Below the pieces are notes generated by a model. That model was not told the origin of the DNA. It did no database searches and saw only the letters and a program-made list of their open reading frames with translations. The position numbers were made by a program, and so were the translations under genes. From an uncultured beta proteobacterium (GTDB taxonomy: Bacteria > Pseudomonadota > Gammaproteobacteria > Burkholderiales > SG8-41), in the NCBI GenBank assembly GCA_903889565.1, contig CAISYC010000005.1, forward strand, positions 1 through 64,000: a stretch of 64,000 nt of DNA, read 5' to 3'. Positions 53,217-61,717 of the stretch are shown piece after piece. Within the stretch, counting starts at the first letter, position 1. Each line of letters starts with the position of its first letter.

Positions 53217-54098
53217 TTAAAGGTTGGCGAGTTCTTTATAAAACTGCATAACCGCCGAACTGTCCCACTCGCCGCGCCCCTTCGCCATCTGCGACGCCAG
53301 CGCCTGCGCGTTGATCGCCAGCAGCGGCAGCGGACAGTCGAGGCTGGCGCCGAGGGCGAGCATCGCGCGCACATCCTTGTAGTGAATGCCGAGATGACCG
53401 ATCGGCGGCAGGTAGTTCTCCTCGACCATGTACTTGCCCTTCTGGTCCATGCACTTCGAGCCGGCCGCCGATTTCTTCAGCACTTCGAGCGTCTGCGCCG
53501 CATCCAGCCCCGCCTTCTTCGCCAGCGTCAACCCTTCGGCCAGCGCCATGCGATTGAGCGCCAGCACCAGATTCACTACAAGTTTGATCGTTGCGCCATT
53601 GCCATGCGCCCCCATGTAAACCCACTCGCGTCCCATCGCCTGGAACAGCGGTATGCATTGCTCGTAAATTTCTTTTTTGCCGCCGAACATGAAGACGGTG
53701 TCGCGCACCCGCGCCATTTCACTGGTGCCGCTGATGGTGCAATCCGACATCTCGATGCCCTTTTCCGCGAGTTCGGCAGCCAGCGCCTTCGACAGTACGG
53801 GGTCGGCGGTGGAAGCGTCGAGCACGATAAGTCCGGGGCGGCCGGTCTCGAACAGCTTGAGCGAATTTTTGACCACATCGGCGACGATGTGCGAATTGGG
53901 CAGCGACAGGATGATCACATCCACCTGCGGCGCGATCAGATCGGGCGAGGCGACCTTGCTGCCGCCGGCGGCGACGATCGCATCGACCTTGGTGGGATCG
54001 AGATCGTGCGCGATCACCGGATAACCGGCCGCCAGCAGATGCCGCGACAACCAGCCGCCCATCAATCCGACGCCGATGAAACCTATACGCTGCTTCAT
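53217..54098 (-). CDS. 3-hydroxyisobutyrate dehydrogenase-like beta-hydroxyacid dehydrogenase
   Basis: This is 293 residues. The NAD(P) site IGVGLMGGWLSRHLL (~8-22), the substrate site DCTISGT near 120, and the catalytic lysine in NGATIKLVVN near 170 follow the family order. These enzymes oxidise beta-hydroxyacids or reduce the semialdehydes. It is one of four genes (54098-57041) on the minus strand. The GSKCMDQKGK stretch near 215 is typical of the C-terminal half. Confidence 0.88.
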   Translation of the reverse strand: MKQRIGFIGVGLMGGWLSRHLLAAGYPVIAHDLDPTKVDAIVAAGGSKVASPDLIAPQVDVIILSLPNSHIVADVVKNSLKLFETGRPGLIVLDASTADPVLSKALAAELAEKGIEMSDCTISGTSEMARVRDTVFMFGGKKEIYEQCIPLFQAMGREWVYMGAHGNGATIKLVVNLVLALNRMALAEGLTLAKKAGLDAAQTLEVLKKSAAGSKCMDQKGKYMVEENYLPPIGHLGIHYKDVRAMLALGASLDCPLPLLAINAQALASQMAKGRGEWDSSAVMQFYKELANL

Positions 54099-54194
54099 GT
54101 GTTGCTCCCCCGGAAATAATTTATATGGCTGGGGATATTCTAATCGCAGACGCCATTGCGCGGCCCGTTTGCGTCAGCGCAAATCGTGCGACGC

Positions 54195-55127
54195 TCAGGC
54201 CGAAATCACCGCCTCGCCCTTGATCACCGTGCGATAAAGCACGCGCGGCTGCGCCGGATCGACTTCCGAGCGGTAATGCATGCAGCAGCGGTTGTCCCAC
54301 AACACGAGGTCGCCGATGCGCCATTGGTGACCCCAGGCGTACTTCGGCTGCGTCGCGTGCGCCCACAGTTTATCGAGCAGCGCCTCGCTTTCCTCGTTCG
54401 ACAAACCGAGGATGTAATTGGACGGCCATTCGCGGCGGCGACCGAGATAGAGCGCCGGCTTTTTCGTCACCGGATGTATGCGTACCAGCGGATGCGCGGG
54501 CCCCGGCACCTCTGCGGGAATGGTCGGCAGCTTAACTGTCGGGCGCAGCACGCCGGCGCTGTTGCGCGACGAGTCGTGAATCTGCGATTTGCCGGCGATC
54601 GCGCGCTTCAGCTCGTCCGGCAACTCTTCATACGCCCGGTACTGGTTGTTGAACCAGGTGTCGCCGCCGCCGTTGACCGGCAGCACCACAGCGTACAGCA
54701 TGCTGCCCGCCGGCGGCACCTCGACGTACGAGTTGTCGCTGTGCCACACCACTTCGTAACTGCCGAGCGCGCCGTTGTCTTTCACCGGCACGCCTTCTTC
54801 ATTGAGGTTCGAGATCAGGCTGACGTGCGGATGCAGCGGCACGATCTTGCCGCCGATCTTGTAGCCGCCGGCGAGCTGGTATTTGCGCGCCGCCGGCTCC
54901 TTGGTGACACCGAAAATTCCGGCCGCCTCGAGAAAGGAAATATCCGGCAGCTTCTGGTCGCGCCATAAGAGCACGCCGTGATCTGCCCACGCCTTGCGCA
55001 TCAATTCCTTCGTCGCCTCGGGCAGCGGCCGCGACAAATCGACGCCACGGATTTCGGCGCCGACCGCGGCGCCGCTCGGAACCACCTGCACGTTTTCAGG
55101 CGAATTGCTTTTCAGTTGAGCCGACAT
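54195..55127 (-). CDS. TauD/TfdA-type Fe(II)/2-oxoglutarate dioxygenase
   Basis: This is a 310-residue enzyme. The iron ligands are H129, D131 (WHSDNSY) and H284 (CCMHYRS). The 2-oxoglutarate-binding arginine is in the conserved C-terminal region (QPRVLYRT). Enzymes of this kind hydroxylate organic acids or ethers, e.g. taurine or 2,4-D. It precedes the HIBADH gene by 96 bp. The SDR gene lies 24 bp upstream on the same strand. Confidence 0.9.
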   Translation of the reverse strand: MSAQLKSNSPENVQVVPSGAAVGAEIRGVDLSRPLPEATKELMRKAWADHGVLLWRDQKLPDISFLEAAGIFGVTKEPAARKYQLAGGYKIGGKIVPLHPHVSLISNLNEEGVPVKDNGALGSYEVVWHSDNSYVEVPPAGSMLYAVVLPVNGGGDTWFNNQYRAYEELPDELKRAIAGKSQIHDSSRNSAGVLRPTVKLPTIPAEVPGPAHPLVRIHPVTKKPALYLGRRREWPSNYILGLSNEESEALLDKLWAHATQPKYAWGHQWRIGDLVLWDNRCCMHYRSEVDPAQPRVLYRTVIKGEAVISA

Positions 55128-55151
55128 GCTGTTCTCCTCCGCAAATTTTTG

Positions 55152-55997
55152 TCAGATGCTGCGCAAGCCGCCGCCATCGACCGCGATGCACTGGCCGGTC
55201 ACATAGCCGGACAGCGGCGAGGCCAGAAAATAAATCGTCTGCGCGACTTCTTCGACGCTGCCGAGTCGCTGCAACGGGATGTTGGCCACGCGCGGCGCGA
55301 GAAACGCTTCGAGCGTTTTTTCCGGTGCCCACTTCTGCCTGCCCGCCTCCATCTGCTCCGTCATGATACCGCCGACGCTGACCACGTTCACGCGAATGTT
55401 GTCGCCGGCCAATTCGAGCGACAATCCCTTCGACAGATTCATCGCCGCCGCCCACGCCACACCTGAAGTCACCACCCGCGGCGGCGGCTGGCGCCCCTTG
55501 ATCGAGGTCACGTTGACAATGCTGCCGCCGCCGGCCACGCGCAGCAGCGGCAGCGCAGCGCGGATGACGCGGATCATGCCGAGCACCTTCTGCTCCAGCG
55601 CGCCGCGCCATTCCTCGTCGCTGATGTTTTCGAAGCGCCCCTTCGGCAGCGGCTGACCAACCGCATCGACCGCATTCACCGGCCAGTTCAAGCCGTTGAC
55701 CTCGCGCTGCGACGACTCGCCGGCATTGTTGACGAGCATGTCAATGCGGCCGGTTTCGGCACCGACCTTGGCGATGAAATTTTTTACCGACGTATCATCC
55801 ATTATATCGGCGCACTGCCACAGCACCTTCACGCCATGCGCAGCCTTTAATTCGTCCGCTGCGGCCTTAAGTGTTTTTTCGGTGCGCCCGCACAGCGCGA
55901 TTGCAGCACCCTCGCGCGCAAACAATTCCGCCGCACAGCGGCCGATGCCGCGACTGCCGCCAGTGATGACCGCCACCTTGCCCGTCAGGATTCCCAT
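55152..55997 (-). CDS. SDR-family protein lacking the YxxxK catalytic pair
   Basis: This is a 281-residue short-chain dehydrogenase fold. GGSRGIG (13-19), NNAG (90-93) and the catalytic serine S165 (NVTSIKG) are intact. The active-site tyrosine and lysine are not: the aligned segment reads T177-S-G-V-A181. The overall length and C-terminus (GGGLRSI) are normal. Some natural SDRs carry such substitutions, so it could use a different mechanism or be a binding subunit. It lies 24 bp upstream of the dioxygenase gene. Confidence 0.82.
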   Translation of the reverse strand: MGILTGKVAVITGGSRGIGRCAAELFAREGAAIALCGRTEKTLKAAADELKAAHGVKVLWQCADIMDDTSVKNFIAKVGAETGRIDMLVNNAGESSQREVNGLNWPVNAVDAVGQPLPKGRFENISDEEWRGALEQKVLGMIRVIRAALPLLRVAGGGSIVNVTSIKGRQPPPRVVTSGVAWAAAMNLSKGLSLELAGDNIRVNVVSVGGIMTEQMEAGRQKWAPEKTLEAFLAPRVANIPLQRLGSVEEVAQTIYFLASPLSGYVTGQCIAVDGGGLRSI

Positions 55998-56024
55998 GCT
56001 TGCAAACGCTCCGCCGTCAATTGT

Positions 56025-57041
56025 TCAATGATCAAGACTGATGTTCGCCGTCTGGATGACCTTCGCCCACATGGCACTTTCCTTTTTCACCCGCTGCGCA
56101 AACTCGGCCGGCGTGGTGCCAACCGCCTCGGCGCCGAGTTCGCGCAGCCTCGCGCGCACTTCAGGCATGGCGAGCACCGTTGCCAGATCGCGCTGCGTGC
56201 GCGCAATCACCTCCGGCGGCGCGCCCGCCGGCACCGCGACGCCGAACCAGACATCGGTGTCGAACCCCTTCACGCCGCCCTCGGCGATTGTCGGCACGTC
56301 GGGCAGCAGTGCTGAGCGCCGAGCCGTGCTGACGCCAAGCGCGCGCACGCGGCCCGATTTCACATAAGGCATCGCCGCCGGCGTGTTGAAAAACAGCATG
56401 GCGATCTGGCCGGCGATCAAATCCGCCGCCGCCGGCGGACCGCCCTTGTAGGGCACGTGCACGATGTCGATGCCGGTCATCGATTTGAACAGTTCCATCG
56501 CCAGATGCAGCGAACCGCCGGCGCCGCTGGAGCCGTAGTTGACCTGGCCCGGCCGCGCCTTGCACAGCGCGATCAATTCGCGCACGTTGCGCACCGGCAG
56601 CGCCGGATTGCTGACCAGCAGCTGCGAGGTCGATGCGATGATCGATACCGGCGCAAATGATTTGTCCGGATCGTAGGGCAGATTGTGAAACAGGCTGCGA
56701 TCGACTGTCAGCGTCGTGCTCAGGGTCAGCAGCTGCGTGTAACCGTCGGGCGCGGCCAGCGCCGCCGCCTGCACGCCGAGGCGTCCGCCGGCGCCGCCGC
56801 GATTGTCGAGCACCACCTGCTGCGCCCAGAGCTCCGAGAGTTTTTGCGACACCACCCGGCCGACCAGATCGATGCTGCCGCCGGGCACGAAGGGCACGAT
56901 CCAGCGCACCGGCCGCTGCGGAAACGGGCCCGCCTCGGCGGCACAGGCGGCGCCGGCAATGATCGCCGGCAGCAGTGCGAGCCACGGCGCAATGCGCGCG
57001 CGCCAATGGCGGGCGCGCCGCACCGCCGTCTGCGACCGCAT
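56025..57041 (-). CDS. Bug/TctC solute-binding protein
   Basis: This is 338 residues from ATG 57041, after AGGT; GTG 57062 is an alternative. The N-terminus is long (ARIAPWLALLPAIIAGAACA) and includes a basic region before the hydrophobic core. Hallmarks are WIVPFVPGGSID, VLDNRGGAGG and PDGYT. It heads the set SDR-dioxygenase-HIBADH and is 27 bp from the SDR gene, so it probably supplies that pathway. Confidence 0.88.
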   Translation of the reverse strand: MRSQTAVRRARHWRARIAPWLALLPAIIAGAACAAEAGPFPQRPVRWIVPFVPGGSIDLVGRVVSQKLSELWAQQVVLDNRGGAGGRLGVQAAALAAPDGYTQLLTLSTTLTVDRSLFHNLPYDPDKSFAPVSIIASTSQLLVSNPALPVRNVRELIALCKARPGQVNYGSSGAGGSLHLAMELFKSMTGIDIVHVPYKGGPPAAADLIAGQIAMLFFNTPAAMPYVKSGRVRALGVSTARRSALLPDVPTIAEGGVKGFDTDVWFGVAVPAGAPPEVIARTQRDLATVLAMPEVRARLRELGAEAVGTTPAEFAQRVKKESAMWAKVIQTANISLDH

Positions 57042-57173
57042 CGTTACCTGGGGGGTAAACACGCCTCACTATAACTTCGCGGTGAGAGACTGACAATCGG
57101 CGACGCAACGTCGAAGCACGGCTGCGCTAGAATCCGCACTCCACCGCCCCGCGCGGTCGCACAAGGACAGGCA

Positions 57174-57611
57174 ATGCCCAAATTACTGATCATTCACGGC
57201 GCCGGCATGCAGATGCGCGGCAAATCGCAGATCGAGGTGTTCGGCAAGATGACGCTGCCCGAGTACGACGAGCACATCCGCGGCTACGCGAAAGAACACG
57301 GCTTCGAAGTTGAAATCTTCCTCTCCAATGTCGAGGGCGAAGTCATCAACAAACTCTACGCCGCGTTTGATGCCGGCGACGTCAGCGCGGCCATCATCAA
57401 TCCGGCCGGCTACACCACGGGTTATCCGGCGCTGGTGGCGGCGATCGCGCAGGTGAAATTTCCGGTGATCGAACTGCACATTTCAAATCCCGCCAGACGC
57501 GGCCGCGATTCCGAAGTCGCGCGCGCGGCGCGCGGTGTGGTCACCGGCTTCGGCGTCTATGGTTATTCGCTGGCGATGCGCGGGCTCAAGGAAATCCTTG
57601 CTGCCGGCTAA
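57174..57611 (+). CDS. Type II dehydroquinase-like protein with altered active site
   Basis: This is 145 residues with the flavodoxin-like AroQ fold: LLIIHGAGMQMRG at the N-terminus, IINPAGYTTG near 80 (cf. NPGAYTHT), and ELHISNP near 100. The residues that catalyse dehydroquinate dehydration are changed: the tyrosine after the first loop is F23, the arginine is S18, and the active-site histidine after the ELHISN stretch is missing (GRDSEVARAA). A shikimate-pathway role is therefore unlikely. It is cotranscribed with the amidohydrolase gene 32 bp downstream. Confidence 0.82.
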   Translation: MPKLLIIHGAGMQMRGKSQIEVFGKMTLPEYDEHIRGYAKEHGFEVEIFLSNVEGEVINKLYAAFDAGDVSAAIINPAGYTTGYPALVAAIAQVKFPVIELHISNPARRGRDSEVARAARGVVTGFGVYGYSLAMRGLKEILAAG

Positions 57612-57642
57612 CGCCGCGCCGCCGGCCCGTGACTGCAGCAGC

Positions 57643-58569
57643 ATGATTCGCCACTTTATCGCCGCACTGGTGTTGGCCGTCAACACCGCCGCGTTTGCGG
57701 CCGACAACACGCCGCAGCCGCCGATCATCGACGCGCATTTTCATGTCATGCCCTACATGAATTTCGACGAACTGCGGCAGGCGATGGACCGCAACGGCAT
57801 CCGCGCCGCCGGCGGCGCCGGCGCGATCGGCACGGCCCAGCGCAACAGCGACGTCGCCGCCGCCCTCGGCGCCCGCTACATCCGCGCCACCGGACAAGCG
57901 CAGTGGATTTCGCTCAAACAGGAAGGCGGTGTCGCCGCGCTCGAAAACGCCGACAGTCCCGCCTTCAAGGCGCGGCTCGCCGCGATGGAAACCGATTTGC
58001 GCGACAACGACGCGCGCGTGATCGGCGAAATCCATGTCAGCACGCTCAACAGCGCCGCCAACGAGCGTGTCTATCACAAGATCCGCGGCGACGCGCCCAC
58101 ATTGAAGGCGATGTTCGACCTTGCCGGCAAGTACAAACGCGCGCTCAACGTGCACGCGGAATGGACGGGCGACACCGCGCGCGAACTGCTCGCTCTGGCC
58201 GCCGGCAACCGCGAGGCGCGGCTGGTGCTGGCGCACTGCGGTGTGGTCGCCGACGCCGACACCATGCGCGCGGCGCTGGAACAAAACCCGAACATCTACT
58301 GCGACCTCTCGTACCGCAGTCCGCCGCAACTGAAAGCCCGCGCGCTGTCGCGCATGATCTACGACAACAGCCGTCTGCGCGGCGAATGGAAAAAATTGAT
58401 CGAGGATTTTCCCGACCGTTTCGTGGTCGGCATCGACGACGTCTACAACTGGCCGGACTACGAAGAAACCGCGCGCAATATCCGCAGCGGCCTGCTCGCC
58501 AACCTGAAGCCCGATGTCGCAGAGAAGGTCGCGTTCAGGAACGCGCAGTTGTTGTTCGGGCTAGAATGA
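57643..58569 (+). CDS. Exported amidohydrolase-superfamily protein
   Basis: This is 308 residues from ATG 57643. A Sec signal peptide (about 1-18, TAAFAADN) precedes a TIM barrel with the metal sites IDAHFH (~28), HAEWTG (~165), LAHCGV (~195) and GIDDVYNW (~265). It has no twin-arginine motif, unlike the paralogue at 22479. The upstream gene is the dehydroquinase-like protein. The downstream gene is a TRAP-type binding protein 43 bp away. Hydrolase activity is inferred from family only. Confidence 0.82.
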   Translation: MIRHFIAALVLAVNTAAFAADNTPQPPIIDAHFHVMPYMNFDELRQAMDRNGIRAAGGAGAIGTAQRNSDVAAALGARYIRATGQAQWISLKQEGGVAALENADSPAFKARLAAMETDLRDNDARVIGEIHVSTLNSAANERVYHKIRGDAPTLKAMFDLAGKYKRALNVHAEWTGDTARELLALAAGNREARLVLAHCGVVADADTMRAALEQNPNIYCDLSYRSPPQLKARALSRMIYDNSRLRGEWKKLIEDFPDRFVVGIDDVYNWPDYEETARNIRSGLLANLKPDVAEKVAFRNAQLLFGLE

Positions 58570-58611
58570 CCGGCCGCCGTCATCACGGCGCGCTCCCGGA
58601 ATAGAAAAATC

Positions 58612-59538
58612 ATGCCCACGCAAATCGTCATGGGCGGCTACGGACCGCCCACCACCACGCACAGCCGCGCGCTGAAAATCATCGGCGAACGCCTGCTGGC
58701 GCAATTCGGCGACGCGCTCGACGTCAAGTACGTGTGGAACGTCATGGATTTCGGCTACAAGGGCGAGGAGGTGCTGTGGATGAGCGAGCGCGGGCTGCTC
58801 ACGCTGGCCTACCAGTCAACCAGCTATCTCACCGAACGCGTGCCCGAACTTGAATTCGCCGACCTGCCGTTTCTGTTTGCCAGTCTTGATGAAGCACGCG
58901 CGGCGATGGACGGCGCGCTCGGCGCGTGGATGACGCGCGCGATCGAACAGAATGTGCCGGGCTACAAGATGCTCGGCTATTTCGAAAACGGCTACCGTCA
59001 CGTCTCGAACCGCCTGCGCGCGGTGCATCTGCCGGACGACATGCGCGGCCTGTCGATCCGCTCGCTGCCGAGCCGCATGCATGCGCGCACCTACGAACTG
59101 CTGGGTGCCAAACCGTTCATCATGGATCTCAAACCGGCGATCGCGCAGATCAGCGACGGCACGCTCGACGCGCAGGAAAACCCGCTCGCCAACACCGTCG
59201 ATTACGGCGTGCACAAGGTGCACCGGTTTCACACGCTGACCGGCCACAGCTATCTGTCGCGCGGCATCTACTGCCACCGCGCCTCGTTCGAAAGCTGGCC
59301 GCCGGCGCTGCAGGCCGCGATGCTGGAGGCCGTAAGTGTAGCGGTGCTGGCGCAGCGCGAGCTTGCGGTGCGCGAAGAAGCGATTGCCGAGCAGGCAATA
59401 CTCGACGCCGGCGGCGAAATCGTCCGCCTGTCGGAAGCCGAACGCGCCGCCTTCGTTGCCGCGGTCAAACCCCTTCACGACGAAGCGCGGGCGCGCTTTC
59501 CCGAAGGATACGCCGCGCTGAAAGCGGCGACGGCGTGA
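58612..59538 (+). CDS. TRAP transporter DctP-type binding protein without a signal peptide
   Basis: This is 308 residues of the DctP/TAXI-like TRAP periplasmic receptor fold: GYGPPTTTHSRALKIIGERL at the N-terminus, DLPFLFASLDEARAAMDG near 80, the arginine helix region MRGLSIRSLPSRMHARTYELLG near 145, and QENPLANTVDYGVHKVHRF near 190. The mature domain starts at residue 3, with no hydrophobic leader in this or the adjoining frames, so it would remain cytoplasmic unless a start was missed. No DctQ or DctM genes lie near. Substrate unknown. Confidence 0.82.
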   Translation: MPTQIVMGGYGPPTTTHSRALKIIGERLLAQFGDALDVKYVWNVMDFGYKGEEVLWMSERGLLTLAYQSTSYLTERVPELEFADLPFLFASLDEARAAMDGALGAWMTRAIEQNVPGYKMLGYFENGYRHVSNRLRAVHLPDDMRGLSIRSLPSRMHARTYELLGAKPFIMDLKPAIAQISDGTLDAQENPLANTVDYGVHKVHRFHTLTGHSYLSRGIYCHRASFESWPPALQAAMLEAVSVAVLAQRELAVREEAIAEQAILDAGGEIVRLSEAERAAFVAAVKPLHDEARARFPEGYAALKAATA

Positions 59539-59548
59539 ACCGCCGTTG

Positions 59549-60775
59549 ATGCGGATCGCGCCGCCCGGCAACGCCGCCTTCACGCGCTACTGGCTGGCCG
59601 AAGTCCTGCTCGCGCTCGGGCAGGAGATTTTTCTGGTCGCCGTCGGCTGGCAGATTTACGATCTCACCAACAGCGCCTTGAGCCTCGGCTTCGTCGGCCT
59701 CGCGCAGTTCCTGCCGCAATTCCTGCTCGCGCTCGTCGCCGGCCACGTGGCCGACAGTTTCGATCGCCGCCGCATCACGTTCTTCTGCCAGCTCGTGAAG
59801 TTCAGTGCCATCGCGCTGATCGCCGCCTGCAGTCTGGGCGGCGTGCTCACCAGCACAATCATTTACGCCTGCACCGCTGCCTTTGGCGCCTCGCATGCCT
59901 TCCAGCAACCGGCACTGCGCGCGCTGATGCCGACACTGGTGGCGCGCAACGTGCTCGCGCAATGCATCGCCTGGAATTCCGGCGTGCGCAAGGCGGCGAT
60001 CATCGCCGGCCCCGCGTTGGGCGGCGTGATTTATCTGATCGGACCGGTGCCGGCCTACGCGGCGGGCGCGCTGTGCTTTCTCGGCGCCGGCCTGCTGCTC
60101 GCCGGCATTCCGCTCGCGCAGGGCGCGCTGCCGGCGCGCGAACCGCTGACGCTCGATTCGCTGTTCGGCGGCATCGCCTTCATCCGCAGCAAGCCGGCGA
60201 TCCTCGGCGCGATCTCGCTTGATCTGTTCGCAATTCTGCTGGGCGGCGCCACCGCGCTGCTGCCGGTGTATGCGCGCGACATCCTGCATGCCGGTCCCGG
60301 CGGTCTGGGCCTGTTGCGCGCAGCGCCCGCGCTCGGCGCCGTGCTGGTTTCACTGGTGATGGTGCGCCTGCCGCTCAATCGCCATGTCGGCCGCGTCATG
60401 TTCGCCTCGGTGGCCGCCTTCGGCGCCGCGACCATTGTGTTCGGCGTTTCAACCGTGTTTCCGCTGTCCTTCGCTGCGTTGATGGTGCTGGGCGCCGCGG
60501 ACATGGTGAGCGTGGTGATTCGCACTTCACTCGTGCAGTTGCAGACACCCGACGGCATGCGCGGGCGCGTTGCCGCGGTCAATTCGATTTTCACCGGCAC
60601 CTCGAACCATCTCGGCCAGTTCGAATCGGGCGTGGTCGCGGCCTGGCTCGGCAGTGTGGCCTCGGTTGTCATCGGCGGCGCCGGCACGCTGCTCGTCGCC
60701 GCGTTGTGGATCCGCTGGTTTCCGTCGCTATGGAAGGCCGACCGGCTGGCGGCGCCCGAGGACAAACGCGACTGA
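59549..60775 (+). CDS. MFS transporter of the enterobactin-exporter-like (MFS_3) type
   Basis: This is 408 residues from ATG 59549, 10 bp after the DctP-type gene; TTG 59546 is an alternative. About twelve membrane segments are visible (e.g. ALVAGHVADSFDRRR near 65, which is the MFS loop 2-3 motif). The family includes siderophore and drug exporters. It may export a product or toxic intermediate of the cluster. Confidence 0.82.
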   Translation: MRIAPPGNAAFTRYWLAEVLLALGQEIFLVAVGWQIYDLTNSALSLGFVGLAQFLPQFLLALVAGHVADSFDRRRITFFCQLVKFSAIALIAACSLGGVLTSTIIYACTAAFGASHAFQQPALRALMPTLVARNVLAQCIAWNSGVRKAAIIAGPALGGVIYLIGPVPAYAAGALCFLGAGLLLAGIPLAQGALPAREPLTLDSLFGGIAFIRSKPAILGAISLDLFAILLGGATALLPVYARDILHAGPGGLGLLRAAPALGAVLVSLVMVRLPLNRHVGRVMFASVAAFGAATIVFGVSTVFPLSFAALMVLGAADMVSVVIRTSLVQLQTPDGMRGRVAAVNSIFTGTSNHLGQFESGVVAAWLGSVASVVIGGAGTLLVAALWIRWFPSLWKADRLAAPEDKRD

Positions 60776-60839
60776 GCGGTTTTGCGCCGGCGGCGCGATT
60801 GTTCGTTACAATGCTGTTCCTGCCCAGCGAGAACCCGTC

Positions 60840-61637
60840 ATGACGCAAAATCAGCACCACACATACTGCAACCGCCTGTTCGTGCTCGGCGCAATCATCG
60901 CCGGCCTGCTTTCGGGTATCGGTGCGGCCTGTGCGCAAACCGCCGCGACCGAAGAATTTCCGATGCGCATCCAGGGTGACTTGGGCGTCGGCGCCTATTA
61001 CACGCGCAGCATCGTGCGCGGCAAAACCGAACCGGCCGATGTGCTGCCCTACGGTTATTTCGATTACGGCCGCGCCTTCCTGCGGATTGACACCTTCGGC
61101 ATCAAGACCGCCAAACTGGGCTACGGCTATCTGGAACTGGTTGGCCGCGTCACGCTCGACGGCTTCAAGGCGGATACCACCAGCCTGCAGGGGCTGAACG
61201 AACGCAAAACCTCGGTTCCGCTGGGTATCGGCACGTTTCAGGAAACGCCGATCGGCGGCTTTTTTCTCAACGCCTTTCACGACGTCAACCAGTCGAACGG
61301 TAATTTGTTCGAAGCGATGTACGTCGGCGAGCTGACGACCTCGCGTGTCAGTTTCTATCCGCAGTTCGGCGCCGAATACCTGTCGAAGCAATACGTCGGC
61401 TATTTCTACGGCGTGTCGCCGACGGAATCCGCCGCCAGCGGGTATGCAGCCTATCAGGGCGGTGGCGCCTTCAATCCCTTCGCCGGGGTGCTGATTGATG
61501 CGCGGCTGACCGGCGACGTGCATCTGAATTTCTATCTGCGCCACAAATGGCTCGCCAGTTCCATCACGGACAGCCCGATCGTCGGCCGCAGCGGCATGGA
61601 CACCGCGTTCATCGCGCTGAGCTACCGCTTCCAGTAG
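60840..61637 (+). CDS. MipA/OmpV-type outer membrane protein
   Basis: This is 265 residues from ATG 60840. The signal peptide (about 1-35, SGIGAACAQTAA) precedes a beta-barrel with the family hallmarks: a repeated aromatic pattern, GDLGVGAYYTRSIVRGK near 45, and a C-terminal ALSYRFQ ending in aromatic-Q. The MipA/OmpV family includes murein-hydrolase scaffold and porin-like proteins. It follows the MFS gene by 64 bp. Confidence 0.78.
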   Translation: MTQNQHHTYCNRLFVLGAIIAGLLSGIGAACAQTAATEEFPMRIQGDLGVGAYYTRSIVRGKTEPADVLPYGYFDYGRAFLRIDTFGIKTAKLGYGYLELVGRVTLDGFKADTTSLQGLNERKTSVPLGIGTFQETPIGGFFLNAFHDVNQSNGNLFEAMYVGELTTSRVSFYPQFGAEYLSKQYVGYFYGVSPTESAASGYAAYQGGGAFNPFAGVLIDARLTGDVHLNFYLRHKWLASSITDSPIVGRSGMDTAFIALSYRFQ

Positions 61638-61717
61638 CGCCGCCCCCGGTTGATTGAGCCGGTGCGCACGCTGTGATAGCGTCGCAATCCGTCTTATTAC
61701 AACAGGAGGAAACCAAA

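Noticed and set aside
57174-57611. Shikimate-pathway 3-dehydroquinate dehydratase
   Set aside because: The fold matches, but the catalytic Tyr, Arg and His are replaced, so the gene is called only as dehydroquinase-like.
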